The position numbers and the translations under genes are program-made. Positions 48,731 to 58,145 of a stretch of DNA of 64,000 nucleotides are shown one piece after another (the first letter of the stretch is position 1; every line of letters begins with the position of its first letter). Source of the stretch: JAWWOL01 sp963797535 (GTDB lineage: Bacteria; Actinomycetota; Actinomycetes; JAWWOL01). The notes below the pieces were generated by a model. That model worked only from the letters and a program-made list of their open reading frames with translations. It ran no database searches and was not told where the DNA came from. The stretch covers positions 1,674,001 through 1,738,000 of the forward strand of contig CAWCPQ010000001.1 in the NCBI GenBank assembly GCA_963797535.1, read 5' to 3'.

Positions 48731-50635
48731 TCAGTGGCTGGTTTTGCCGGCGTGCAGCGCGATGGTTTTCCGGCCGGCTGTTGTCGGGATGACCAGCTTG
48801 CCGGTGACCGCCGTCGTACCTCGGGCGCGGAAGTTCACCCTGGCGGTGCAGGACCACCCCGGGGGCAGGGTTGCCCTGGAACAGCTGTCGAAGCCGCGGG
48901 TGAAGGTTTTGCTGCTGCCTTTCGCCAAGGACAGCCGGCCGAGGGTGACGTCGGTGCTGCCGGTGTTGGTGACGGTGATGGTTTTCCCCGTGGTGGTGCC
49001 GACGGGGGATTTGGCGAAGGTCAGGGTGGCCGGTCCGCCGCTCACCGAGGTGATCCCGGCGCGGGGTTGGTCCTGGAACATGTGCACGGTGAAGAACAGG
49101 TTGGCCTGGAGGTGGTCCACGATCTGCACCCGGTACCGCGTCCCTGCGGGCAGCGAGCGAGTGGTCACGTACAGGTCGCTGGCCCCGGGGCGGGAGATCG
49201 CGGCAGCGACAGTCCCTCCGGCGGAGTTGATCAATTTAGCGGTGAAGGTCGCGCCGAAGCCTTTCTGCCACGCGATGTGCAGGACGTCGCGGCCGGTCGC
49301 GATCTGAGTGAACGGCCACGTGCAGGCGTTCCCGTTCGGGGTCCCGTCGAATGAACACGCGCCGTAGGAGCCGGTCCAGCTGGACTGCACTGCGGCCACC
49401 CTCGCGGTGGTGCTCGAGCGGAACGCGACGACGCCGCCGCTGGTGCTGACCGTCACCATGCCGTGGCCTGCGCCGATGAATGCGACCGGCTGGCGGGCAC
49501 CTTCGTCGTTCGCAGTGACGTTGGCCCGCAGGTCGGCTCCCCACACCAGGGCGCCGGTAGCCTCGTTCAGCCCGTACATGTTGCCGTTCCAGGACGCGGT
49601 GTAGACGACCCCGTCGATGATGGTCGGCGCCACGGACAGTCCGCCGTCGCCGGTGAACGTCCACAGCACCGCCCCGGTGCTGAGGGAGCGGGCGACAAGG
49701 TTGCACGGGTCGCAGCCGACGTAGTTCGCCTTGGGCTGCACCTGGGTGATGATCACCCCGCGTGCCGAGTCGATGGCCGGCGGGCCGTCGGAGGGCATCG
49801 TGCCCAGCTGGGCACCGGTGGCCAGGTCCAGGATGTGCATGGTGTGCCCGTAGCTGGTCCGGGCGTAGACCCTGCCGCCGGCGATCGCCGCGGTCCGACC
49901 GCCGCCGCTTTCGGTGTCGCGGTACTGCCAGGCGGTGCTGCCGTCAGCGGTACGCAGCGCGGTGACCGCGTTGCCGGCCATGCCGAGCACCGCCAGGCCG
50001 TTACTGATAGCGGGGGTGGCGTTGTCCCCTCCGCCGTGACTGGTGGTCCAGCGCAGCTTTCCGGTGGTCTCGTTGAAGGCCATCACAGGGCCTTGGAGCT
50101 CCCCGATGTACACGGTGCCGCCGGAGGCGACAGGTGGGGAGTCGCAGATGGCACCGTTGCCGGGGATCTCCCAGTCCTTGGATCCGGTGCGCGCGTTGTA
50201 GGCGACGACGTGGCAGTACCAGTCGACGACGAACACCCGGCCGTTCTCGTACGCGTCACCATTGAAGTTGCCGTAGTCCGACACCTTGTGCGGACCCCAC
50301 AGGATGGAGCCGTCTGAGCTGCGTAGGGCAGTGATGAAGGTGGCATGGTCAATGCGGGACGCTACGTAGGCGTTGCCCCCACCGAAGATGACCCCACCGA
50401 CGAAGCCGAGATTCCCCCCAGTTGCCCAAGCGACCGCGAGCGGTGGCTTCACCCCGAGGCCGTTGATCACGTTGGCATGCGTCGCGTCACCGAGGTAGTT
50501 GCTCGCCTCAACCGGTGCACCCGCTCGGGCTTGCGGCGCCACAGCGGGCAGGGCGGCTGCTAGCAGCACGGTGGTCACGGCCGCGACGAGCGCCCCACGC
50601 GGGCGGCCGAGCGACGCGAGCTTGGTGGGTAACAT
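48731..50635 (-). CDS. Secreted PQQ-type beta-propeller protein
   Basis: A 634-residue exported protein. A signal peptide (residues 1 to about 38, ending ARA) is followed by propeller blades of the PQQ kind, each with an A-x-DG/TG-x-x-W signature: LRSSDGSILWGP, AYNARTGSKDWEI, AFNETTGKLRWTT, LRTADGSTAWQY and GLNEATGALVWG. A Cys-containing spacer (TGSYGACSFDGTPNGNACTW) comes next, then a domain near 440-535. The last 95 residues are Ig-like (GKTITVTNTGSTDVTLGRLS). No enzyme site is apparent. It may bind ligands or cell-wall polymers. ATG 50635 has AAGGA upstream. Confidence 0.82.
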   Translation of the reverse strand: MLPTKLASLGRPRGALVAAVTTVLLAAALPAVAPQARAGAPVEASNYLGDATHANVINGLGVKPPLAVAWATGGNLGFVGGVIFGGGNAYVASRIDHATFITALRSSDGSILWGPHKVSDYGNFNGDAYENGRVFVVDWYCHVVAYNARTGSKDWEIPGNGAICDSPPVASGGTVYIGELQGPVMAFNETTGKLRWTTSHGGGDNATPAISNGLAVLGMAGNAVTALRTADGSTAWQYRDTESGGGRTAAIAGGRVYARTSYGHTMHILDLATGAQLGTMPSDGPPAIDSARGVIITQVQPKANYVGCDPCNLVARSLSTGAVLWTFTGDGGLSVAPTIIDGVVYTASWNGNMYGLNEATGALVWGADLRANVTANDEGARQPVAFIGAGHGMVTVSTSGGVVAFRSSTTARVAAVQSSWTGSYGACSFDGTPNGNACTWPFTQIATGRDVLHIAWQKGFGATFTAKLINSAGGTVAAAISRPGASDLYVTTRSLPAGTRYRVQIVDHLQANLFFTVHMFQDQPRAGITSVSGGPATLTFAKSPVGTTTGKTITVTNTGSTDVTLGRLSLAKGSSKTFTRGFDSCSRATLPPGWSCTARVNFRARGTTAVTGKLVIPTTAGRKTIALHAGKTSH

Positions 50636-50963
50636 GGGCGGTCCTTTGACGCCGGGGCCGGCACGGGCTGAGATGACCCGGCGGGGGCACGGCGGGGACC
50701 GCGGTGAGTATGGACGGGGAAGGCTGCAGCCAAACGTACGTGCCGCCAACTTCGCAGCTGCGGCGCATCGTGCCGTGCCGACCCAAGTCAGTTGCGCGCC
50801 GGTAAGTGGCCGCGTCGTTCGTGGTGGTCGATGCTGATGCTCGCGGCGTGCGTGGTCATGCAGCGAACGTCCTCTTGCCGGGTTCCGCCGCGCCAATGCC
50901 GATCGGCTTATCAGTCTCGCCACTCGGTCGTCCTACGCCTTCAGAGCGGCTGATGGACCTCGG
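50636..50963. other. Non-coding gap upstream of the beta-propeller gene
   Basis: About 330 bases with no supported gene. It must carry the promoter of the secreted propeller protein. A short A/T-richer patch lies at about 50895-50925. No clear terminator or operator was seen. Confidence 0.3.
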
Positions 50964-51560
50964 CTAGCTGGTGGTCGAGCCGGCGTACGAACCTACGACG
51001 CGGACGATCAAGTCTGTCACTTGCCTTGCGGAGACCGCTGTCAGCGGCGCGTGGCCTATCAGCAGCCGGTACCACAGGACGCCAAAGGCGACGTCGATGA
51101 GCAACTCGACGTCGATGTCACCCGGCAGCTCCCCGCGCTCGCGGGCGCGAGCGAAGACGGACCGAAGCGCTGCCCGCCGCCCGAACAGGAACTGCTCCCG
51201 AAACTTCTCGGCGAACTGCGCGTCGAGCAGTGCCTGCGCCATGAGACCGCGGACGAGCGGCCGCTGGTCGCGCTGGCGGAAAGTCGCCACGAGGAAAGCT
51301 CGTAGATCGAGCTCGAGGGTGCCGGTATCCGGCATCGGGATTCGGCTGGCCGCCGATGCCAGCATCGCCTCGAGCACAACGTCGGCCTTCGACGCCCACC
51401 ACCGGTAGATCGTCTGCTTGCCCACACCGGCCCTAGCCGCGATGCCGTCGACCGTGAGCGCTGCGTACCCGCGCTCGCGCAGCTCCGCCTCTGCGGCCGC
51501 GAGGATCGCCCGCCGGGCGGCGTCGCTGCGGGGTCTGCCGCGGCGCACCGGCTCTTCCAT
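50964..51560 (-). CDS. TetR-family transcriptional regulator
   Basis: A 198-residue repressor. The helix-turn-helix (about 17-62) reads AILAAAEAELRERGYAALTV and IAARAGVGKQTIYRWWASKA. The C-terminal part resembles the TetR_C ligand domain (LRAFLVATFRQRDQRPLVRG). It is divergent from an SDR gene with an inverted repeat between, so it probably represses both. Confidence 0.9.
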   Translation of the reverse strand: MEEPVRRGRPRSDAARRAILAAAEAELRERGYAALTVDGIAARAGVGKQTIYRWWASKADVVLEAMLASAASRIPMPDTGTLELDLRAFLVATFRQRDQRPLVRGLMAQALLDAQFAEKFREQFLFGRRAALRSVFARARERGELPGDIDVELLIDVAFGVLWYRLLIGHAPLTAVSARQVTDLIVRVVGSYAGSTTS

Positions 51561-51572
51561 ACAACCGACTTT

Positions 51573-51591
51573 ACAAGACGGAGCGTCCTGT
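51573..51591. promoter_or_regulatory. Imperfect palindrome between TetR and SDR genes
   Basis: ACAAGACGGAGCGTCCTGT has GACG-GAG-CGTC at its core and matching ACA/TGT ends. A related half site GAGACGGAC lies at 51604-51612. This is the likely TetR operator for both genes. Confidence 0.55.
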
Positions 51592-51641
51592 TAACCTAAA
51601 TACGAGACGGACCACCTCGAAAATACTCAGGAGGAGCACAG

Positions 51642-52328
51642 ATGCGAGTCATCGTCATGGGGGGCAGTTCTGGCATCGGGCTGGCAACGGCCGCAAAGCT
51701 GACGGCCGCCGGCGCCGAGGTTGTCGTCACTGGCCGCAACGCCGACCGGCTCGCCGCCGTCGGTGCCCGCGCTGCTCGGGCGGAACCGGTCGATGGATCC
51801 TCGAATGCAGACGTCGCCGCCTTCTTCGCGCGTGAAGGCAAGTTCGACCACCTCGTCCTCGCGTTCAGCTCAGGGGTGGTCGGCCTGAAGCCCGTACATG
51901 AGATCACACCGGCGGACGTGCGCGCCGCGTTCGAGGGGAAGCTGTTCGGCTACCTGGCCGCCATCCAGCACGCGCACGTGACCGGGTCGATCACGATGGT
52001 CTCGGCTGCGTCGGCGCGGGCTGCCCTGCCGACAACGGCGCTGCTCGCCGCGGTCAACGGGGCCATCGAGCGCATGGTGTCGCCCCTTGCCACCGAACTA
52101 GCACCAGTGCGGGTGAACGCGGTGTCGCCGGGCGTGATCGACACACCCTGGTGGTCCTTCATTCCCGAGGACCAGCGCAAGGCGCAACTCGGCAGTCTCG
52201 CCGCCCAGCTGCCGGTCGGCAGGGTCGGGCGTGCAGACGAGGTGGCCGACGCAATCCTTTACCTGATCAACGCCGGCTTCGTCACCTCCAGCGTGCTGTC
52301 GGTCGACGGCGGGGCAACCATCGCCTAG
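51642..52328 (+). CDS. Short-chain dehydrogenase/reductase with altered active site
   Basis: A 228-residue SDR. The cofactor motif VMGGSSGIGLATA and the NAD(P)-fold strands are present, and the end INAGFVTSSVLSVDGGATIA is typical. The catalytic Ser is at SAASARAAL, but the usual Y-x-x-x-K is replaced: the segment reads TTALLAAVNGAIERM, with no Tyr or Lys. It may use a different chemistry, or bind without catalysis. It is controlled by the divergent TetR gene (inference). ATG 51642 has AGGAGG upstream. Confidence 0.87.
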   Translation: MRVIVMGGSSGIGLATAAKLTAAGAEVVVTGRNADRLAAVGARAARAEPVDGSSNADVAAFFAREGKFDHLVLAFSSGVVGLKPVHEITPADVRAAFEGKLFGYLAAIQHAHVTGSITMVSAASARAALPTTALLAAVNGAIERMVSPLATELAPVRVNAVSPGVIDTPWWSFIPEDQRKAQLGSLAAQLPVGRVGRADEVADAILYLINAGFVTSSVLSVDGGATIA

Positions 52329-52537
52329 CGCTGAGCATCGCTCAGGGCGGTCGATCTGTGTCATGCACCTGTTCAGCACCGGCGGGTACGGCGCCGGTGA
52401 AGAGATTGCGGATTTGCGTTCTGCACCCGGCCCTGTTTCTTGGCTTGAGGGAGATGGCCCTTAGTCCCCGGCATCTTTGCGGGCCGTCGTTCCTTTCCTG
52501 GGCCGGGACCGTCTGTGAAGCGCGGTATAACACCGGG

Positions 52538-53302
52538 ATGCAGAACGCGGCTCGACCCAGCGGTAGCCGACAGCCTGGGGTGCCGGTCACAGGGCTGTCC
52601 ATCGACCGCGGCCAGGCCGACCCTGGCCGGTGGCCCTACACGGTGCCGGTGGTGCGCCAGATCCTCGACAACGGAATGGAACTCGGGCCCGGTGCCACGG
52701 TGCTGATCGGTCCGAACGGCGCGGGCAAGTCGACCATCGTGGAGGCGGTAGCCGCGGCGTGGGGTCGGCGGATGTCGGCGTTCCGTCAGGACTGGCTGCA
52801 GCAGGCGGTTGCTGCACCCTCCGAGGAGGACTCGGACCTGCACCGCTCCCTGCGGCTGAGCTTCACCCGGGGCGGCCCGACCGGCGGGCTGTTCCTACGG
52901 GCCGAGCGGCTCCACGCCCAGGCCGACGGCTTCACCCACCCCGGCCGCTGGAGCGAGCGGGTCGATGGTCCGCTGCTGACCCGCAGCCACGGCGAGGGGT
53001 TCTTGCAGGTCCTCGCCGGCATGGTCGCTGAGCCCGGTCTCTACATCCTCGATGAGCCAGAGTCCGCGTTGTCCTTCGACAGTTGCCTGATGCTCTTGAC
53101 GATCATGAACGACATGCTCGCCGCTGGCAGCCAGATCCTGTTGGCCACCCACTCACCCATCCTCGCCGCTCTCTCAGGAGCGCACCTGTACCAACTCGAC
53201 GAGCACGGCATCACCCCCGTGGCCTACGACAGCAGCGACCTCGTGACATCGTGGCGACACTTCCTCAACAACCCCGACAGCTACCTGCGCCATCTGACGT
53301 AG
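52538..53302 (+). CDS. AAA-type ATPase of the ABC/SMC-like ATP-binding class
   Basis: A 254-residue ATPase. Walker A is GPNGAGKSTIVEAVAAAW, Walker B LYILDEPESALSF, and the H-loop ILLATHSPILAAL. It is the short stand-alone type (COG3910-like), not a transporter ATPase with a paired permease. ATG 52538 was chosen because upstream sequence is not protein-like. No partner nuclease gene is seen. Role unknown; DNA-related or signalling is possible. Confidence 0.85.
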   Translation: MQNAARPSGSRQPGVPVTGLSIDRGQADPGRWPYTVPVVRQILDNGMELGPGATVLIGPNGAGKSTIVEAVAAAWGRRMSAFRQDWLQQAVAAPSEEDSDLHRSLRLSFTRGGPTGGLFLRAERLHAQADGFTHPGRWSERVDGPLLTRSHGEGFLQVLAGMVAEPGLYILDEPESALSFDSCLMLLTIMNDMLAAGSQILLATHSPILAALSGAHLYQLDEHGITPVAYDSSDLVTSWRHFLNNPDSYLRHLT

Positions 53303-53377
53303 CTCGCCAACGCCATCGCCCAAGCCGTGCTCGCGGTCGACTGCTGGCAAGACAATCTCGTCGCAGCAGGGGATCCG

Positions 53378-53863
53378 CTATCGGAGCACACCGGCCGAGG
53401 GAGGCTCAATGGCTGGCCGGCATGGCTCAACTGCCTCGTTGGCGCGATTCACTCCGCGGTGTACGCGTGCACTGCGATCCAGCAGCCTGCGCAGAACCGC
53501 CATGTCCACATCGGAGAGCCGCCTGATGTACAGACAGCCCTTACCGGTCTTGAACCTTCCCAGCTTGCTCATCTCCGTGGCATGACGACTTTCGTAGTCA
53601 CCGATCAGGTAGATCGCGAACCGGCTCGCCTGTACAGCGAAGCCGATGACAGGCGCGTCGCCCTCATGACCACTGTCGTACACGTAGCGGTACGTGCCGA
53701 AGCCGACGATGCGGGACGCCCATACCTGTGGCGCCTCCCCAGTGACGTCCTGCAATACCCGGCGCAGCTCCAGCGCGTCCGCCCGACGACGGTCGTCAGA
53801 GATACCCGCCAGGAGGCTGTCCACTGATTCCCCCGTCGGACGCATCGCAGGGACCTTCGCCAC
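53378..53863 (-). CDS. DUF1801-family protein
   Basis: A 161-residue protein with the DUF1801/YdhG pattern: DDRRRADALELRRVLQDVTG, ASRIVGFGTYRYVYDSGHEG, FAIYLIGDYESR and GKGCLYIRRLSDVDMAVLRR. The family has an iron-chaperone-like fold in some members but no proved role. GTG 53863 starts AKVPAMRPTGES. The C-terminal 25 residues go beyond the usual family end. Confidence 0.85.
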   Translation of the reverse strand: MAKVPAMRPTGESVDSLLAGISDDRRRADALELRRVLQDVTGEAPQVWASRIVGFGTYRYVYDSGHEGDAPVIGFAVQASRFAIYLIGDYESRHATEMSKLGRFKTGKGCLYIRRLSDVDMAVLRRLLDRSARVHRGVNRANEAVEPCRPAIEPPSAGVLR

Positions 53864-54184
53864 GCCTCAAGCTAACCCGGACTGCGAACCGGGTCCACCC
53901 GACCTCCGCGGCACGAAGATCGACAAGAGCGAGCTCGTGCGGCCAGGCAGCCAAATATGCGTGGCCAATCCGGTTCGGCGCAGGCGGGTCAGGTGGACGG
54001 GGCCACCCGATGCCCAGACTCGTCACTGGGCTCGGCCCGGACTCGTCGCCGTTGAGTCCGTCCCTGACCATCGACGCCAATCAAGCGCGGTCACTGCCCA
54101 GACCCTCAGCCCTCACATCGACGCCACCGGCGCGGCCCAGGTCGGGGGCGACCGGAGGCAACCCGAATGACGATGGCTCAGCGA
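53864..54184. other. Non-coding gap before a VOC-gene remnant
   Basis: About 320 bases with no supported gene on either strand. It may contain the promoter of the DUF1801 gene. No repeats or strong hairpins seen. Confidence 0.3.
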
Positions 54185-54289
54185 TCAGGCCGGGGACCGA
54201 GTAGGTCCCAGCGATTCCCGTCGATGTCCACGAAGACGACGACCTGACCGTATGGCCACGCCAGGCTCACGCCGTACCGAGAACGGGCG
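54185..54289 (-). pseudogene. C-terminal remnant of a VOC (glyoxalase-like) gene
   Basis: The minus strand here encodes RYGVSLAWPYGQVVVFVDID followed by GNRWDLLGPRPDR and a stop. This is the end of a VOC-superfamily protein (the F-x-D-x-D-G-N-x-W-x-L metal-site strand). No start or upstream half exists: the frame runs straight into the end of the GH3 gene. The VOC gene was probably cut when the GH3 gene arrived or by deletion. Confidence 0.6.
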
Positions 54290-57200
54290 TCAGCTGGCCG
54301 GAGTGGCCGCCAGTGAGGCGTTGATGCCCAACGTCGCCTTGGCGGCGATGACGGTCACCGTCGAGGCACCTGCCTGGTTGGCAGATCCGGCATCAGTGGC
54401 GTTGTACCACTGGGTTACGAACGCTCCGGCGGGGTCGACGAACTGCACCTGGTAGGCACCCGACGGGACGGCGTCGAACTCGTACGAACCGTTGCCGGCC
54501 GTGGTCACCGCCGGCACCGCGTCAGCGGTCTGCCGGACCTGCACGACGTGCACAGCGATCCCTGGCAACGGGAAGCTGAAGGTGAACGTCCCGAAGTGGA
54601 ACGTCTCCTGCACCGTGCCCGCGAGCACGCCCGTCGTAGCGGTGGGCGCCTGAGCAAGGACGGTCAGGACGAAGGCCTGGGTGGCCGTCGTCGCCAGCCC
54701 GTTCGAGGCCGTCAGCGTCAACGCGTACGTGCCCTTGCTGCCCGCGTCCGGAGTGCCGGCCAGGGTCGCCGTGCCATCACTGTTCGACTTCAGGGTGACA
54801 CCCGGCGGCAGGGCCCCGGTCACGGTGACCGTCGCCGTCGGGTAGCCGGTGGTAACCACGCCGAACGAACCGGCCGTGCCCTCGACGAAGGTCGTAGCCG
54901 CCGCCGACGTGATGGCCGGCACTGTGCCGACGTACAAGGTGAACTGCTGCGTCGCGTCCGCGACCGTGCCGTTGTGCGCGGTGATGGCGATCGGCCAGGC
55001 ACCCGTGGTCGTGGGAGCGATGCCCGAGATCGTCGCCGTGTCGTCGCCATTGTCCTTGAACGTCACGCCGGCCGGCAGAGCCCCGGCCTCGCTGAGCGTC
55101 GCCTTGGGCTTGGCACCGACGTCGACAACGAAGTGTCCGTGGCTCCCAGCCTTGAACACCGTCGACGGGGCCGAGGTGAACTGCAGCGGCGAGACGTCGA
55201 CCGTGAACGAGGTCGTCGCCGAGCCGCCGTGGTAGCGCACCTTGGCCGTCACCGTCGCGATGCCGGCACCGACCGCACGAAGAGTTCCGTTTGCCGGCAC
55301 CGCAACCACACTGCTGCGGTTGGAGGTGTACGACACCGTCGCACCGGCCGGGAGCGGAGTGCTCTGGCCCTTCGTCTGGTAGCCGAACAGCTTCTCATCG
55401 TTCATGGAGACCGTAAGCTGCGGCAGGATCGTGGTGTTCTGGTCGAACATCACCCGCTGCGAGATGCCGACGTTCTGGTCGCCCAGCTCGATCGGCTTTG
55501 CGGTCAGGACGGACGGCGTCTCACCGATTGCACCGGTGATCTGCACGTTGGCGTGCAGCTTGACGTCGGCGTCAGCAGCCGACGTCGCGACCTGGAAGCC
55601 GTACGTCCCGTTGTCGACGACGTTTGTGTTGGACGCCTCGTCGAAGAACGCCAGCTGGGCCGCGGGCACCGAGAAGTTGACCGTCTTGGTCTGGCGCGGC
55701 TTGAGGGCGACCTTCTGGAACCCCTCGAGCCGCTTGACCGGGCGCTGCGCGGACGCAGGCTCGAACGGCGTCGTGACGTACAGCTGGGGCACCTCAGCGC
55801 CGGAGACGCCGCCCTTGTTGGTGACCTTGGCCGACACCTTGACGGTGCCGTCAGCGGTCACGTGCGAGCTGCTGACGGTGATGTGCGAGTAGGCGAAGGT
55901 GGTGTAGCTCTTGCCGTAGCCGAACGGATAGCTGGGGGTGCCGGTGAAATACATGTACGTGCGGCCGTCGGTCGTGCTGGTGGGACGGATGTTGTAGTCC
56001 GTGATCGCCGGCAGCTGGCTCTCATTGGCGTACCAGGTGAAGGGAAGGTGTCCGCTCGGGTTGACCTTGCCCAGCAGCACATCGGCGAGCGCGGTGCCCT
56101 GCTCCTCACCGTTGTACGAGCTCCACACCAGCGCCGGTGACGTGCTCTGGAACGGCGCGATGTTGACCTCGCCGACCGTCTCCATGTAGACGACGGTGTT
56201 CGGGTTGGCCGCCTCGACCTGGCTGATAAGCGCGGCCTGGGCACCCGGGAGGTCGAGGGAGGTGCGGTCGTGGTCCTCCGCCGACGTGCTCGAGTCAGTG
56301 CCGACAACGACTACGACAGCGTCGTAGTTTGCTGAAGCAGCAACGGAAGCAGCGTCGATCTTAGTCAGCGTGGCACCTGTGGTCCCGCCGGTGACACCGG
56401 GCAGGAAGTCGACGGTGGCGGCAGGGTTCTTGGCCTGGATCGCGGTCTTCAGCCCCTGGTAGGCGCTGACCTCCTTGGCCTGCCCGGAAGCCGACTGGAT
56501 GCTCGAGTAGCCACCCAGGACCAGTGCGCCGGTGGGGTTGGCGTAGTAACCGACCACGGCCACCTTGTACGCGCCGGAGGCCGGGACCTTCAGTGGTAGG
56601 AGCTTGCCGGTGCTGCCGTTCTGCTTCGTGGTGTTGGAGTTGTTCAGCAGCACGATGCTCTGGTCAGCCGAGGCCTTCGCCTGGTTCAGCCGGGCCGGGG
56701 TCTCGGTGACCGCGTGGTTGGCCTCACTGCTGGTCCAGGTGCCGGGAGCGACGCGGGCACGAGCAGCCGCCACCCACGGGACCTGGTCCTGAGCGTCGAA
56801 CTCGCCGGTCTCGATGCGGGCGGTGAACAGCCGGACGATCGAGGTGTCGACGTCGCCGTAGTTGTACGTACCGGTCTGCGTCGTGATCTGCTGCGCGATC
56901 GCCGTCGGGATGGTGTTCCCGTAGTTGTACTGGTCGGAGTAGCCGGCGTTGCAGTCGAGGTCCTCACCGGCAGAGTTCGCGTAGGCGGTGCGGCCATATT
57001 GGTCGAGGGGCGTCGAGGCGCCCGCCGGCTGCCAGTGGTGGTCTTTCTGGATGACCTCGATCGCGTCGCAGTCACTGGTGAAGTAGCCCTTGAAGCCGAA
57101 GGTCTGGCGGGCCAGCGTGTCCATCAGGTGCACGTTCGCCGCGGCCGGGGTCCCGTTGACCTCGTTGTAGGAGCTCATGATCGAGCCGGGGTTGCTCTGC

Positions 57201-57949
57201 TTGATGATGCTGGCGAACTGCGCGGTGTAGTACTCACGCAGCGTGCGCTCGTCCATGTCCGAGGAGCCTTGGCGGCGGTTGACCTCGCTGTTGTTCGCGG
57301 CGTAGTGCTTGAGCGTCGCGATCGCCTTGTAGTAGCCGTTCGCGGACGGCAACAGTACGCCCTGCTGGGTCTCGCCCTGGAGTCCGTCGACGTACTGCGA
57401 CGCGAGGTCGGCGGTCAGCGTCGGGTCTTCACTCCACGACTCGTCGTTGCGGCCCCAGCGTGGGTCGCGTGACAGGTTGACCGTGGGTGCGTAGAAATCG
57501 AGGTTTTCGGTGTTGTTCGGGACGATCTCCCGAGCCTCGTCGCTGATCTTCCCGGCCTCCTGGTAGACCAGGTTGGGGTTCCACGTGCTGCCCATCGACA
57601 GGTCAGACGGGTAGGACGTGGTGTTCGTCTGCGTCGTCGCGTTGCCGGACGGGGTCGTGGTCAGGGCGTTGATGCCGTGGTTCGCCTCGTTCCACCAGCC
57701 GTATGCCGCGACCCCGAGCCGGCGGATCGCCGGAGCCTGACTGCTGTCCATCTGCTGCGCCTTCTCGGCGAGTGACAGCCGCGAGACCAGGTCGGTCGCA
57801 CGTTCGACCGGCGAGTAGTGCCGGTCGAGGTAGATCGGGAGGGAGATGTCAGCGGCCGCGGGTGCAGCACTGGTCAGCGGGCCAGCGCCCGTGACCGCGC
57901 CGGTGACGGCGAGGCTGACCGCGGTCAGCGAATACGCCCATCTGCGCAT
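54290..57949 (-). CDS. Large secreted GH3 glycoside hydrolase, beta-xylosidase-like
   Basis: A 1219-residue exported enzyme. A signal peptide (1 to about 33) is followed by the GH3 N-domain with YGWWNEANHGI, NLSRDPRWGRNDES, LKHYAANN and the nucleophile Asp293 in GYFTSDCDAIEV. The second domain has GTDSSTSAEDHDRTSLDLPG and SGHLPFTWY. A fibronectin-III-like domain (KVTNKGGVSGAEVPQLYV) completes the core at about 820. Then come an Ig-like domain with KLFGYQTKGQSTPLPAGA, two putative-Ig (He_PIG-like) repeats (GALPAGVTFKDNGDDTATIS and GALPPGVTLKSNSDGTATLA) and a carboxypeptidase-regulatory-like end. The sequence fits xylan/arabinan breakdown. The extra 400 residues may bind polysaccharide. Confidence 0.92.
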   Translation of the reverse strand: MRRWAYSLTAVSLAVTGAVTGAGPLTSAAPAAADISLPIYLDRHYSPVERATDLVSRLSLAEKAQQMDSSQAPAIRRLGVAAYGWWNEANHGINALTTTPSGNATTQTNTTSYPSDLSMGSTWNPNLVYQEAGKISDEAREIVPNNTENLDFYAPTVNLSRDPRWGRNDESWSEDPTLTADLASQYVDGLQGETQQGVLLPSANGYYKAIATLKHYAANNSEVNRRQGSSDMDERTLREYYTAQFASIIKQSNPGSIMSSYNEVNGTPAAANVHLMDTLARQTFGFKGYFTSDCDAIEVIQKDHHWQPAGASTPLDQYGRTAYANSAGEDLDCNAGYSDQYNYGNTIPTAIAQQITTQTGTYNYGDVDTSIVRLFTARIETGEFDAQDQVPWVAAARARVAPGTWTSSEANHAVTETPARLNQAKASADQSIVLLNNSNTTKQNGSTGKLLPLKVPASGAYKVAVVGYYANPTGALVLGGYSSIQSASGQAKEVSAYQGLKTAIQAKNPAATVDFLPGVTGGTTGATLTKIDAASVAASANYDAVVVVVGTDSSTSAEDHDRTSLDLPGAQAALISQVEAANPNTVVYMETVGEVNIAPFQSTSPALVWSSYNGEEQGTALADVLLGKVNPSGHLPFTWYANESQLPAITDYNIRPTSTTDGRTYMYFTGTPSYPFGYGKSYTTFAYSHITVSSSHVTADGTVKVSAKVTNKGGVSGAEVPQLYVTTPFEPASAQRPVKRLEGFQKVALKPRQTKTVNFSVPAAQLAFFDEASNTNVVDNGTYGFQVATSAADADVKLHANVQITGAIGETPSVLTAKPIELGDQNVGISQRVMFDQNTTILPQLTVSMNDEKLFGYQTKGQSTPLPAGATVSYTSNRSSVVAVPANGTLRAVGAGIATVTAKVRYHGGSATTSFTVDVSPLQFTSAPSTVFKAGSHGHFVVDVGAKPKATLSEAGALPAGVTFKDNGDDTATISGIAPTTTGAWPIAITAHNGTVADATQQFTLYVGTVPAITSAAATTFVEGTAGSFGVVTTGYPTATVTVTGALPPGVTLKSNSDGTATLAGTPDAGSKGTYALTLTASNGLATTATQAFVLTVLAQAPTATTGVLAGTVQETFHFGTFTFSFPLPGIAVHVVQVRQTADAVPAVTTAGNGSYEFDAVPSGAYQVQFVDPAGAFVTQWYNATDAGSANQAGASTVTVIAAKATLGINASLAATPAS

Positions 57950-58086
57950 GACGATCCGATCCGGCCGCGGGACGGCCTGTCAGGAGAAACGGACGAACAG
58001 GTAACGAGCACGCAAACCCGACGAAACGTCGCGGGTCCGGGCGGAAACGTATGGGCTCGGGTTTGTCCGGGTCAAGGATCAACCCG

Positions 58087-58112
58087 GCGACATTTTTGTG
58101 ACCTTTTGTCGC
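58087..58112. promoter_or_regulatory. Operator candidate between GH3 and ROK genes
   Basis: GCGACA and TGTCGC form 6-bp arms 14 bases apart, enclosing two T-rich half sites (ATTTTTGT and CCTTTTGT, ten bases apart). T-rich repeats of this kind are seen near ROK-type regulators such as XylR. The site lies between two divergent genes. Confidence 0.5.
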
Positions 58113-58145
58113 GCCTCGTACAAACGATCACTATCGTGGCTGCTC

